This document shows positions 16,312-24,368 of a DNA stretch of 26,960 nucleotides, piece by piece. The stretch's first letter is position 1; every line of letters starts with the position of its first letter. The stretch is from Pseudomonadota bacterium (GTDB taxonomy: Bacteria > Myxococcota > Polyangia > Polyangiales > Polyangiaceae): assembly GCA_023419055.1 (NCBI GenBank), contig JAEZYO010000851.1, positions 1 through 26,960 on the forward strand. Direction: 5' to 3'. The position numbers and the translations under genes are program-made. A model generated the notes under the pieces. That model worked only from the letters and a program-made list of their open reading frames with translations, ran no database searches and was not told where the DNA came from.

Positions 16312-17253
16312 TCAGCCGCTCTGTCCACCCGCTGGCGCGCCGCCTTCACCGGTGTAGCCACCGACTCCAGCGCCGCCTTCGCCGCCCTCGCCCCCCCTGT
16401 AAGGTTCGTCACCCCAGATGAGCACGTCGTCCTGGTAGAGCGGTACGGCTTCCCACGGCACCACCTTGGTACTGCAGGCGCCCCAAGACGCGTCGTTCGA
16501 CTGATCGTTCATGGTCTCGTAGTCCGGCGGCTTCGACCAGAAGTCGAACGTAGCTGCCTGGCCTGCGGCCAGCGACTCGGGCGCGCTGAAGCGAACCTCG
16601 ACGTAGGCGTCGCAGCCCTGCTCGTTTTCGGCGACCGCCACGACCTCGATCTCGACGTCGCTCTTGCTCGCCTCGACGTGCGGATTCTGCAACCGGAAAT
16701 CGGTGACGGTCGGCTGGTACTCGAGCGTCGCTTCGCAGTCGAACTCGCTCACGAAGAAGTAGCGAACCATCAACCCCGGCAGTGATACCGCCGCGTCCGT
16801 CCCGTTCACGACGTGAAAGACGCCGCCCGGCTGGTTGTTGGCGTGGACGTCCGCGTTGCCCATCCTGACCTCGACGTGGAGCGAGCCCTCGACCTCGCTC
16901 GTGGCGCCGCCTTCGGCTTCGAGCGCGCTGCAGTCGCCCGCCACGCCCGAGCCGCCGCTCCCGCCTCCACCCGTCGTGCCACCGCCGCCGCCTCCCGCGC
17001 CGCCCTGGGGCTTGCCTCCGCTGCCGCCGCTCGAGGCTCCGCCGGTGTTCGCCGTTCCGCCCTTACCGCCGGAGCCGTTACCCCCGAACCCGGCGCTCGA
17101 CCCCGCCGCTCCGCCGTCGCCGTTCTTCCCGGCGGTGGCGCCGATGCCGTTCACAGGAAGGCGGAAATCATTGCCCTCTTCTGACGCGCAAGCCGCCGCG
17201 ACCGCCGTGCACACGAGCGCCGCTTGAAAGCCCCTCACGGTTCGACCCTTCAT
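16312..17253 (-). CDS. CBM3-like cellulose-binding lipoprotein
   Basis: ATG 17253 gives 313 residues, with GGAGG upstream on the minus strand; the longer open frame lacks a signal. A short signal ends AAAC at Cys22. A Gly/Ser/Asn linker (about 30-105) precedes a family 3 carbohydrate-binding module (about 120-285). Hallmarks of CBM3 are LHVEVR (first strand), VSLPGLMVRYFFVSE, VEVRFSAPESLAAGQAATFD, the SNDASW turn (usually SNDYSF), and the closing VLIWGDEP. CBM3 modules bind crystalline cellulose or related polymers. There is no catalytic domain. A second Gly-rich tail (286-313) follows the module, which is unusual. I infer a surface-displayed glucan binder. Confidence 0.85.
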   Translation of the reverse strand: MKGRTVRGFQAALVCTAVAAACASEEGNDFRLPVNGIGATAGKNGDGGAAGSSAGFGGNGSGGKGGTANTGGASSGGSGGKPQGGAGGGGGGTTGGGGSGGSGVAGDCSALEAEGGATSEVEGSLHVEVRMGNADVHANNQPGGVFHVVNGTDAAVSLPGLMVRYFFVSEFDCEATLEYQPTVTDFRLQNPHVEASKSDVEIEVVAVAENEQGCDAYVEVRFSAPESLAAGQAATFDFWSKPPDYETMNDQSNDASWGACSTKVVPWEAVPLYQDDVLIWGDEPYRGGEGGEGGAGVGGYTGEGGAPAGGQSG

Positions 17254-17472
17254 CGAGAACAATCCTCCAACATGCGATGTCCAAGCGGTGGCCCAGCACC
17301 CACCACGAAGTAGCCAAAGATGATGAACCGGTTCACCGCTCCCCGTAAAGGCCCGCTCGTGAGTTTCTCCTCGACGCCCGCCGCGATGAAACACGCACCT
17401 TCTCCTCCCAGCTGCGCGAATCATCAGCATTTCGACTTGACGCGCCCGACGGCGAGGGCTCCGCTCGCGCGC

Positions 17473-19056
17473 GTGCAAAAGCTACTGTTCTCGCTGTTCT
17501 CGCTCACCTTGATCGGTTGTGCTTCGAGCGCCACGACGCCTGCGCGCGCGCCCGACGGCGAGAACGACGCCGCCCCGTCTCGGACCGAACCAACGATCGC
17601 GGCCAAGAACGAGAAGCCCGCTCCGCCTCCGCTCAAAGTCCCCGATCCACCTGCCTTGTGCGATGAATTCACACAACGTCAGACGCTTCAATGTGGAACA
17701 TCTGCCACGCGCGACCTCTTGGCCGACGCCGTAGGCACGGCGGACGCGAGCGCCCGCGACGCCAAGCTTCTGTGCCTCGAAAAGGATCAAACCTTGCCGA
17801 AGGGGATCGTACGGGCGCTCCGCGCCGATCTCGCCCCCGAGGTGTGCGCCGACGCGATCGTGGCGCCGTTCCTCGAAGCAGAGACCAAGCTCGCGCCGGA
17901 GGTGGAGCAAGCGCTGATCGGCCTCTTGCTGTCGGGCAAGCTCGCTCGACTCGGCGCGAACCCTCCCACGCTCGAGGCGCCGTTCGACAAGCAGCGCTTC
18001 CTCGCGTTCTTCGAGAGCGACCTCAAGCCGTGGATCTTGGGACAGGCGGCGGCCATCGGCGACCTCTCGCTCCAGGGTTCGAAGCTCAACGGCTACGGCA
18101 AGGCCGTCGCCGCTCTCGCCGCCGGCGCGGCCGATCTCAGGTTCGTCGACCTGGCTCGTGAAGTGCCGCTCCCCGAGGAGATGAAGAAGGATCCGGAGGT
18201 GCGCGACGTCTACTACGCGACGCTCGATGAGGCGCTCGAGCCTCGCAAGCAGCGCGGCCGGGACGCTGTTCTCGTCGGCTTGCGTCTGTTCGCGCAACTC
18301 GGCGTGCTGCACGACGAGCGGATCCTCCGTGCCCGCGCGCTGCTCGGCAAGCTCTACGGCGGGGCGCGCGTCGACGCGCTCGATCTGCTGCTCCTCCCGA
18401 AGCTCCCGCCGCCGGCGCTCGACACCGCGGAGCGCAAGCTCGCCGCGGGCCTGCCGACCTATTACACGCTCGTCCTTTATCCGGATCTCGACCCGACCGA
18501 GCCCGGCAACCTGCGCGCGCTCTCGACGCGCGGCTTGCCGCCGCCTCACCGCAAGCGGCTCGATCAGGCGAAGCTCGCCCCGGCTTCGAACAAGCTCTAC
18601 GCTCGAGCCTTGCTCGATTCCGGCATTCTTTATTTCCGCGCCGCTGATTTCAAGCGCGCGGCCGAGGTCGCCGCGGTGGGCCCGCAAGACGACGACGCGC
18701 GCCTCGTTGCCGCGGTCGCGCGAGGGCTCGAGACCGGACCGGCCGACGCTGCGGATCTGATGCTGAAGGGCCAACCGGCGAGCGGCCTCGGCTCGCTTTC
18801 GGAACTCGACGCGCTCGCCAAGGGCAAAGCGAAGACGAGCGGGATGGCGAGCTTCGACGGCGCCTACATCCTCGAGCTCGTGCCGAGGCGAGACGATCCG
18901 AGCTTCTGGGAGGACGTTGGCGCGCGCTACGAGCGCGCGAGCAAGCAGCTCACCGATCCCAAAGACAAGGAGCGGGCCGCCGAGTACGCCGCGGAGGCTC
19001 GCTCGACCGCGAAGACACTCTCCTCGCAGCCCAAGGCGAGCCCCGGAAAGAGCTGA
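17473..19056 (+). CDS. Helical lipoprotein of unknown function
   Basis: GTG 17473 gives 527 residues and opens with a clear lipoprotein signal (QKLLFSLFSLTLIGC, Cys about 16). The frame is open back to 17320, but that part has no signal and includes the promoter side of the divergent CBM3 gene. After a Pro/Ala/Asp-rich linker (about 18-60) the protein is largely helical: many Leu/Ala segments such as EVEQALIGLLLSGKLARLG, VLVGLRLFAQLGVLHDERIL and LYARALLDSGILYFRAADF. The last part reads like TPR helices, but I see no firm TPR consensus. No catalytic motif is visible. It may be an outer-membrane-associated scaffold. A strong hairpin follows the stop. Confidence 0.75.
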   Translation: MQKLLFSLFSLTLIGCASSATTPARAPDGENDAAPSRTEPTIAAKNEKPAPPPLKVPDPPALCDEFTQRQTLQCGTSATRDLLADAVGTADASARDAKLLCLEKDQTLPKGIVRALRADLAPEVCADAIVAPFLEAETKLAPEVEQALIGLLLSGKLARLGANPPTLEAPFDKQRFLAFFESDLKPWILGQAAAIGDLSLQGSKLNGYGKAVAALAAGAADLRFVDLAREVPLPEEMKKDPEVRDVYYATLDEALEPRKQRGRDAVLVGLRLFAQLGVLHDERILRARALLGKLYGGARVDALDLLLLPKLPPPALDTAERKLAAGLPTYYTLVLYPDLDPTEPGNLRALSTRGLPPPHRKRLDQAKLAPASNKLYARALLDSGILYFRAADFKRAAEVAAVGPQDDDARLVAAVARGLETGPADAADLMLKGQPASGLGSLSELDALAKGKAKTSGMASFDGAYILELVPRRDDPSFWEDVGARYERASKQLTDPKDKERAAEYAAEARSTAKTLSSQPKASPGKS

Positions 19057-19066
19057 CCCTCGACCG

Positions 19067-19098
19067 CGCGCGCCGCCGAAACGTCCCCGCGGCGCGCG
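19067..19098 (+). terminator. Strong GC stem-loop after the helical lipoprotein gene
   Basis: CGCGCGCCGC (19067-19076) and GCGGCGCGCG (19089-19098) form a perfect 10-bp stem with a 12-nt loop; a G-T and a C-G pair can extend it outward. It begins 11 bp after the stop codon. There is no T-run, so if it is a terminator it is of the U-tract-less type. Confidence 0.5.
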
Positions 19099-19173
19099 TG
19101 ATCCTCCTTACGAGCACGTGGTCGGGAGTGCGCGCGTGAAAGCGCTCTCTTGACCACCACGCCGCGCGTGATC
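19093..19173 (+). repeat. Direct repeat CGCGCGTGATC upstream of the barrel gene
   Basis: The 11-mer CGCGCGTGATC occurs at 19093-19103 and again at 19163-19173, 70 bp apart. Between them GTGGTC (19118-19123) and GACCAC (19152-19157) form a dyad. The second copy ends 11 bp before the ATG of the barrel gene. This could be a regulator-binding layout, or chance in GC-rich DNA. Confidence 0.3.
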
Positions 19174-19184
19174 ACTTCGTCCGG

Positions 19185-19940
19185 ATGAATCGGGTGGGAG
19201 CCTGTGTGCTCTGCCTTGGCTCCGCGCTGACGAGCACGCGCGCCGTTGCCCAGGCTCTGCCTCCGGCGGTCACTACGGAGACCGAGCCCGAGCCCGAGCC
19301 CGAGCCCGAAACGTTGCCGGCGGCTCCCGCGAAGTCGAAGGACGGCCCGCGCCTCGAAAAGCGCATCGGAGATCTCTTCTGGGCGGAAGGCGAGGGCGGA
19401 GTCGCGCGCGTCGGCCTGGACACCCTCTCGACCGGCAAGATCCTGGCGACCGAAGTTCTCGAGTCGTCCGACTCCACGTTCGTCTGGGGCGTGGGCGCCG
19501 GATTGAGAGCGCTCGTGGTGACGGTGGGCGTGCGCTTCCGCTACGCCGACTTCGAGCGCTGGAACCTCGCGACGACGAACATCGAAGCCGGGTTCCGCAT
19601 CCCGATCCGCTTCATCGAGCCTTCGTTCACCTTCGGCGCCGGCTACGCGAAGCTCGGCGACTTCACCTTCAGGGACGCCGACGAGCTCGAACGCGCCGGC
19701 GTGAACATCGACGGCGTGGACCTCCGCGCCGGAGTCGGGCTCGACGTCTACCTCCCGTATCGGCTCTACGTCGGGGCGAAGTACACCGGGGACGTGCTCA
19801 TCTTCGCGCGCCCGGCCGTGAGCCCGAGAAAGTTCAGCAACGCGCTCGACGCGACCGCAGCCCAGATCTACTCGCAGGACGGCTCTAGCATCGGTGGCGG
19901 AACCTCCCTCACCGGCGTGGTCGGGGTGCGCCTCTTCTGA
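19185..19940 (+). CDS. Probable outer-membrane beta-barrel protein
   Basis: This 251-residue protein begins with a signal peptide (NRVGACVLCLGSALTSTRA, then AVAQ). A short Pro/Glu spacer with an EPEPEPEPE repeat (about 33-42) follows. From about residue 60 the sequence alternates in strands: WGVGAGLRALVVTVGVRFRY, IEAGFRIPIRF, SFTFGAGYAKLGDFTF, VDLRAGVGLDVYLPYRLYVG and TGVVGVRLF. The final residue is Phe, the typical end of an outer-membrane barrel. I cannot name the family or cargo. It is convergent with the DUF481 gene, 8 bp apart. Confidence 0.75.
   Translation: MNRVGACVLCLGSALTSTRAVAQALPPAVTTETEPEPEPEPETLPAAPAKSKDGPRLEKRIGDLFWAEGEGGVARVGLDTLSTGKILATEVLESSDSTFVWGVGAGLRALVVTVGVRFRYADFERWNLATTNIEAGFRIPIRFIEPSFTFGAGYAKLGDFTFRDADELERAGVNIDGVDLRAGVGLDVYLPYRLYVGAKYTGDVLIFARPAVSPRKFSNALDATAAQIYSQDGSSIGGGTSLTGVVGVRLF
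19284..19307 (+). repeat. Four perfect GAGCCC hexamers
   Basis: Four tandem copies of GAGCCC encode the Glu-Pro repeat in the spacer between signal peptide and barrel. Such repeats can expand or shrink by slippage in steps of two residues without breaking the frame. Confidence 0.8.
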
Positions 19941-19948
19941 GGTGGAGC

Positions 19949-20851
19949 CTAGAGGACCTGGTAGACGAGGCTGAGCGCCGACGTGAGATCCGTGTCGCGG
20001 ATCCCCGGAAGCGGGTTGTTGTCGTACTTGAGGCTGAAGGTGACCGCGAGCGAGAAGTTCCCTGCTACGGCAGCGTGGAACGCGGTGTCCCAGTTCAAGC
20101 GCCAGTTCTCGCTCTCGCTCAGCGACTTCAAGAATTCGATGCCGGTATCGAAGTCGACGCTGCCGGCGAGGCCGTTCTCGTAACCGAGAAAGGCTCGCGC
20201 GCTGTGTCGGGCGGCCGTGTCCGAGAGGTACTGCCCCTGGGCGGCGGCTTCGTCGATCGTCTCCTGGTACCGCACGTCGTACTGGAAGTCGTAGCCGAGC
20301 TCGGGCCAGAGCCGATGCAGCTTGTCGTCGATCAGGTAGTACGCGACGCCGGGGTCGACGTTGAGGCGTAGATCGAGCCCCTGGAAGCGATCATGGAGCC
20401 CGCTCACGCCCAGGAAGAGGGCGAACGGGCTCGAGAGGTAGCGATCGTAGCGCACCTTCGCCTGCAGGTTCTCGACCGTGGTCTCCATCGGCTCGTCGGA
20501 GTTCGCGGCGGAGCGCCCGTAGTTTCCGACCACCGCCTCGTTCACCTCGTTCATGCCACGGCGCATCCTCGCCTTGGCGCTCGCCGTGAGCGCGAGGGTC
20601 CGCGAGTTACCGCCGGTGGACATGCCCCCGGCAGAGACCTTGAGCTCCGTCGCGTCCTTCGCCTCGTCTTCGGCCGCTTTATGGGCGGCCTCGAACCCGG
20701 TCGAGACGACGTTCTCGACCCCTTTCGACGCCGCATCCTGCTTCAGGGTCCCGCCGGGGAGGACGGGCGCGGGCGCCTGCGCTCGGGCAGGGACCCCGTA
20801 GCAGAATACGGCGACGCCGATGACTGCGGCACCGCCGTATCGCATTTCCAC
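19949..20851 (-). CDS. DUF481-type outer-membrane protein
   Basis: This 300-residue protein starts at GTG 20851, or at ATG 20845 two codons on. The signal peptide ends near GVPARAQA. A helical segment (ASKGVENVVSTGFEAAHKAA) precedes the barrel part, which opens with the YdiY/DUF481 pattern VSAGGMSTGGNSRTLALTAS. Amphipathic strands follow (KVRYDRYLSSPFALFLGVSG, YDFQYDVRYQETI, DFDTGIEFL) and the end is Tyr-Gln-Val-Leu. DUF481 proteins are salt-induced outer-membrane barrels of unclear function. It starts 2 bp after the stop of the OmpA-type gene, so the two are almost surely one operon. Confidence 0.83.
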   Translation of the reverse strand: MEMRYGGAAVIGVAVFCYGVPARAQAPAPVLPGGTLKQDAASKGVENVVSTGFEAAHKAAEDEAKDATELKVSAGGMSTGGNSRTLALTASAKARMRRGMNEVNEAVVGNYGRSAANSDEPMETTVENLQAKVRYDRYLSSPFALFLGVSGLHDRFQGLDLRLNVDPGVAYYLIDDKLHRLWPELGYDFQYDVRYQETIDEAAAQGQYLSDTAARHSARAFLGYENGLAGSVDFDTGIEFLKSLSESENWRLNWDTAFHAAVAGNFSLAVTFSLKYDNNPLPGIRDTDLTSALSLVYQVL

Positions 20852-20853
20852 GA

Positions 20854-22287
20854 TTACTGAACCAACTTGAACTCGATGCGGCGGTTCTTCTGCTTACCAG
20901 CCGCGGTCTTGTTGTCTGCGATGGGCTCGTCCGGACCGGCACCACGCGTGATGATGCGGTTCGCGTCCACGCCCTTCCCGACGAACCAGGCCTTCACCGA
21001 GTCGGCGCGGCGCTTCGAGAGGTCGATGTTGTCCTCACGCGTGCCGTCCGTGTCGGTGTGGCCCGAGATCTCGATCTTGAGCTGCGGGTACTCCTGCAGG
21101 ATGGCGAGCGCGTTGGTGAGCACGCCTTCGGAGACCGGGCGGATGGTGTCCTTGCCGCGATCGAACTCGATGCCCGCGATCACGCCCGTGAACTTCTTGA
21201 TCTTCTCGGGGATTTCATCGGGGCAGCCGTCCTCGTCCTCGTAGCCGTTCTTGATCTCGGCTTGGTCGGGGCACTTGTCGTCCGGCGTGTTGATGCCGTC
21301 CTTGTCGGCGTCGAGATCGGGGCAGCCGTTGATCGGGCCGGCCTCGGTCGGGCACTTGTCGAGCTCGTCGGGCAGGCCGTCGCCGTCCGTATCCTTGACC
21401 GGACAGCCGCAAGCGGTCTTTCCGGCTTCCGCGGGACAGACATCCTTGGAGTCGAGCACACCGTCGCCGTCGGTGTCCTTGTCGGGACAGCCGTCGGGCG
21501 AGATCCCCGCCTGCTGCGGACACTGGTCGCGGTCGTCGGTGAAGCCGTCGGCGTCGGAGTCGACCGGAGCCGCGGCGACGACCTGCTGCTTCTCACGGGG
21601 CTTGCTCCACACCGCGAGGCCCAGCGTGATCTCGGGGAAGTGCGTGAGGTCACCGTCGTCCGCGTCGGCCTTCTGGGAGAGGGTGTCGCGGATGTCGAGC
21701 CGAAGCCCGAGCGCGCGCGTCAACGCGTATTTGAGACCTGCGCCGAAGTGGAGCTCCGGGTCGGTGTCGTTGCCCATGCTCGAGCTGCTCGCCCCGATGG
21801 CGCCCGCGCCGAACAGGATGAAGGGAGTGAAGCGGCCGAAGCCGTACTGACCGATCGCGTGCAAGCGTCCGCCGAAGAGGTTCGCCGAGTCGTCGGTGTC
21901 CGTGCTGCTCGGCGCCCACATGCCCTCGACTTCACCACCGACGTACTTGATGGGATAGAAGGCGACCCGCGCGCCGAACATCGGCGCCACGCTCGCGTAC
22001 TCCTCGTAGACGGCGACGTTGCCGAGGTCCTCTCTCAGGTTGTGATCCGACGAGGGAAACAGAATGCCGGCGAAGACACCGGACTCGAACATCATGTCCT
22101 CGGGCTCGAAGTCCTTGTCGTCATCGGGAGCGTCAGGGCCGCTGGCGTCGCCCGACGCGCTCGCGCCCGAGCTGGTGCTGAGGGACAGTGAACCGGAAGC
22201 CTGGCTCTGGTTCTGGCCGAAGGCGACCGCGCAGACCAACGTCGCGCAGAGCCCGGCGCCCCATCCCACCAATCGCTTGTTCGTCAT
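20854..22287 (-). CDS. OmpA-family protein with TSP3 calcium-binding repeats
   Basis: ATG 22287 gives 477 residues, with GGTGAG upstream on the minus strand; the longer frame has no signal. The signal peptide ends near VAFGQ. A Ser/Asp-rich linker (about 25-65) leads to an N-terminal eight-strand-like barrel (about 66-230: GVFAGILFPSSDHN, GARVAFYPIKYVGGEVEGMW, FGAGAIGAS). Then come TSP3 repeats (about 243-345), each DxDxDGxxDxxDxCP, known to bind calcium. The OmpA C-domain (about 350-477) has EISGHTDTDGT and the LSKRRADSVKAWFV helix with GVDANRI, which bind peptidoglycan. It ties the outer membrane to the wall. First gene of the operon with DUF481. Confidence 0.92.
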   Translation of the reverse strand: MTNKRLVGWGAGLCATLVCAVAFGQNQSQASGSLSLSTSSGASASGDASGPDAPDDDKDFEPEDMMFESGVFAGILFPSSDHNLREDLGNVAVYEEYASVAPMFGARVAFYPIKYVGGEVEGMWAPSSTDTDDSANLFGGRLHAIGQYGFGRFTPFILFGAGAIGASSSSMGNDTDPELHFGAGLKYALTRALGLRLDIRDTLSQKADADDGDLTHFPEITLGLAVWSKPREKQQVVAAAPVDSDADGFTDDRDQCPQQAGISPDGCPDKDTDGDGVLDSKDVCPAEAGKTACGCPVKDTDGDGLPDELDKCPTEAGPINGCPDLDADKDGINTPDDKCPDQAEIKNGYEDEDGCPDEIPEKIKKFTGVIAGIEFDRGKDTIRPVSEGVLTNALAILQEYPQLKIEISGHTDTDGTREDNIDLSKRRADSVKAWFVGKGVDANRIITRGAGPDEPIADNKTAAGKQKNRRIEFKLVQ

Positions 22288-22322
22288 TTGCTCACCCGTA
22301 ATCAAAGAGGTTCGGTTAGTCG

Positions 22323-22342
22323 GGCGGTCAGGGGCCACCGCC
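22323..22342. promoter_or_regulatory. Dyad upstream of the OmpA-type gene
   Basis: GGCGGT (22323-22328) and ACCGCC (22337-22342) form a 6-bp inverted repeat with an 8-nt spacer, 36 bp upstream of the OmpA-type ATG. It could be an operator or an mRNA leader hairpin. It lies in the 415-bp divergent gap 22288-22702 between this gene and mscL; apart from it and a T-run at 22372-22377 I see no clear element there. Confidence 0.25.
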
Positions 22343-22702
22343 TGAGTGTTTACGCGTCACGGCACCCGGAACGCTTTTTTGGAGTTCGCGTAGGAAGCTC
22401 CAGTGTCACCAGATAGACGACCGGGTCACGGCGTTCAAGCGCTCTTCCACGACCTCGAGCGGCGGAGCTCCGAACCGCGAGCGAGTAGTTTCAGGCACAG
22501 ATGACCAGGGCGACAAGAAATCGTCAGAACGGCCAAACGGCCGAACTTTTCGAAAGGTGCCGCCGCGTAGACTTCCGCGAAAAGCGGCCCCCTAGCCGAG
22601 CGAAAGCCGAAACCGGCAGTGAACGCGAGCGAGGTAAGCTCGCCGGCGGTCGAATAGCATGGCGCGGCGCTCACCCTCTTTCGCGCCAATCAGGAGCTTC
22701 CG

Positions 22703-23110
22703 ATGAGCATCGTCAAAGAGTTTCGCGAGTTCGCGGTGAAGGGCAACGTGGTCGACATGGCCGTCGGCGTGATCATCGGTACGGCCTTCGGCAAGATCGT
22801 AAGCTCGCTCGTGAGCGACGTCGTGATGCCGGTGCTCGGGCTCGTCGTGAGCGGGGTCGATTTCACGCACCTCTCCGTCATGCTCAAAGAGGGCATCGAG
22901 AAGAAGCCGCCGGTGCTGCTCAAATACGGCACCTTTCTTCAGAGCGTGTTCGACTTCCTGATCGTCGCGCTCGCCGTCTTCGCGATGGTGAAGATCATCA
23001 ATCGCTTGAAGCGCAAAGAAGAAGACAAGCCCGCTGCGCCGGCCGAGCCGAACCGACAAGAGCTCCTTTTGGCCGAGATCCGCGATCTTCTGCGCGATCA
23101 GAAGCGCTAG
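22703..23110 (+). CDS. mscL: Large-conductance mechanosensitive channel
   Basis: This 135-residue inner-membrane protein opens under membrane tension to release solutes in hypo-osmotic shock. It closely follows the E. coli MscL layout: N-terminal helix [22 protein letters not shown]1 with the pore-lining [18 protein letters not shown], a periplasmic loop ([11 protein letters not shown] to KYGTFLQ), TM2 [20 protein letters not shown], and the C-terminal helix [13 protein letters not shown]. Length is normal. AGGAG lies 6 nt before the ATG, one of the clearest ribosome binding sites in the window. It stands alone, divergent from the OmpA operon. Confidence 0.97.
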   Translation: MSIVKEFREFAVKGNVVDMAVGVIIGTAFGKIVSSLVSDVVMPVLGLVVSGVDFTHLSVMLKEGIEKKPPVLLKYGTFLQSVFDFLIVALAVFAMVKIINRLKRKEEDKPAAPAEPNRQELLLAEIRDLLRDQKR

Positions 23111-23116
23111 CGCGAA

Positions 23117-23149
23117 GCTCGCCGATCGGCGCTGCGAGCGACCGCTTTT
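23117..23149 (+). terminator. Possible terminator after mscL
   Basis: GCTCGC (23117-23122) pairs with GCGAGC (23134-23139) over an 11-nt loop, and TTTT follows at 23146-23149. It begins 7 nt after the mscL stop. The short T-run makes this the most classical terminator candidate here, though the stem is only 6 bp. Confidence 0.4.
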
Positions 23150-23177
23150 CGAACGCGCTGCCGATCGCCGAAAAACT

Positions 23178-23227
23178 TAGGAACTTTAAGAAATTAGCCT
23201 TCCAGGCAAGTGCTGAGTGAGTTCCTA
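23178..23227. promoter_or_regulatory. Inverted repeat in the AraC gene upstream region
   Basis: TAGGAAC (23178-23184) and GTTCCTA (23221-23227) form a 7-bp inverted repeat with a 36-nt spacer. The area around the first arm is the most AT-rich of the window. A related but imperfect half site occurs at 23308-23319 (GGTAGGGAGAAC), and TATAAG at 23269-23274 could be a -10 element. Autoregulation by the downstream AraC protein is possible. The 276-bp gap 23111-23386 holds no other feature I can support beyond the mscL hairpin. Confidence 0.3.
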
Positions 23228-23386
23228 CCCCAGTTGTGTCCGAACCAACTCCGCCCTCGTCGAGCCTCTATAAGAAAATCCCCTCGGAAATCCGCAAGCT
23301 AGCCCTTGGTAGGGAGAACTGAGCGGGTGTGGTCCCTCTGGGATCGCTCCCTCTTTCGTGTCCTTTTTCGCTTAAAGTGGCGAGCC

Positions 23387-24304
23387 ATGACCGAGACCCG
23401 CCTCCCGGCGCAAGACGACGTCCTGCACCTTCGGCTGCTTCGAATGGCCGTGAAGCTCGTGGACCCGAAGAACTGGGCTTGGAACGAGGTCTGCTCGAGC
23501 TTTTGGCGCCTTTATTACAACGACATCGACGGCGCCGAGGTCGAAGTCGAGGGCAAGCGCTACCCGATCCGCGCCGGCCGCGTGTACTTGATTCCTCCGG
23601 GCGTCACGTTCTCCTGCATCTGCCATCGCCCGGTCGAGCATCTGTTCGTTCACTTCGACATCGTGAGCATGCCGAACGGCCTCGTGCGGGATCTGTTCTC
23701 GCCGGTGATCGAGCTGTCGAGTGACGCCGCGGTGGAGGCGACGCTCGTCCAGGTCAGAAGCTCCCTCAAGACGCGCTCGCTCGAGACCATCGCCGAACTC
23801 TGCCGCGTGAAGGCGGCGCTCTACCAGGCGCTCTCGGTGCTCTTCCGCGACCTCGCGCCGGGACAGCTCGCGCGCTGTATGCGCGTGGTCCACGCCACCA
23901 ACCCCGTGAGTGGTGCGCTCTACTCGATCGAGGACAACCTCTCCGCGGCCATGGACAACCGCGTGCTCGCGCGCGCCTGTGGCCTCAGTGAAAGCCATTT
24001 CATCCGCACCTTCCGCGCCGTGATGGGCCAAACTCCCGCCCAATACATCCTGGACCGGCGGGTGGCGCTCGCGTCCCAGCGGCTGCTCTACACCCGGGAC
24101 AGTATCGAGCAGATCGCGGAGACCTGCGGCTTCCCGAATCGCAGCTACTTCACGCGCGTCTTCACGCGGCGGATGGGCACGCCTCCGGCGACGTACCGCA
24201 AGAAGGGCGTCGCCAGCGACGAGCGGCAAGCCGTGACCCCGGCGGAAAAGTCGGGCCCGACGGCGTCTCCTGCGGCACCGAAATCCACGATCAACGCGGC
24301 GTAG
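23387..24304 (+). CDS. AraC-family transcription regulator
   Basis: ATG 23387 gives 305 residues; the frame is open to 23306, but MTETRLPAQDD is the more natural start. The N-terminal part (about 20-120) looks like the cupin sugar-sensing domain: VEVEGKRYPIRAGRVYLIPP and HRPVEHLFVHFDI. The C-terminal part (about 185-285) has two helix-turn-helix units: NRVLARACGLSESHFIRTFR with TPAQYILDRRVALA, then DSIEQIAETCGFPNRSYFTR with RRMGTPPATYRKK, the AraC signature. It binds DNA and probably responds to a sugar. A Pro/Ala tail (about 285-305) is non-conserved. It lies directly before the glycosyltransferase and GH130 genes on the same strand, so it is the likely regulator of that group. Confidence 0.93.
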   Translation: MTETRLPAQDDVLHLRLLRMAVKLVDPKNWAWNEVCSSFWRLYYNDIDGAEVEVEGKRYPIRAGRVYLIPPGVTFSCICHRPVEHLFVHFDIVSMPNGLVRDLFSPVIELSSDAAVEATLVQVRSSLKTRSLETIAELCRVKAALYQALSVLFRDLAPGQLARCMRVVHATNPVSGALYSIEDNLSAAMDNRVLARACGLSESHFIRTFRAVMGQTPAQYILDRRVALASQRLLYTRDSIEQIAETCGFPNRSYFTRVFTRRMGTPPATYRKKGVASDERQAVTPAEKSGPTASPAAPKSTINAA

Positions 24305-24318
24305 CAAAACGCCTCGCG

Positions 24319-24368
24319 CGTGCGCCAGCGCACGGCGGCGTGGCTGAAAGTGCGGCAAAAACGCCGCA
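24319..24368 (+). terminator. Two tandem hairpins between the AraC and glycosyltransferase genes
   Basis: CGTGCG-CCAG-CGCACG (24319-24334) and TGCGGC-AAAAAC-GCCGCA (24351-24368) are two perfect 6-bp stems beginning 14 nt after the AraC stop. They may end the regulator transcript, or act as a leader structure for the glycosyltransferase gene, which starts at 24473. No U-tract follows either stem. Confidence 0.4.

Noticed and set aside
17482..18774. 430-codon minus frame opposite the helical lipoprotein
   Set aside because: Arg/Glu/Leu-rich antisense frame. The plus frame has a signal peptide and lipobox at its start.
22435..22689. 84-codon minus frame in the ompA-mscL gap
   Set aside because: Mixed third bases, no ribosome binding site and no motif; more likely noncoding.
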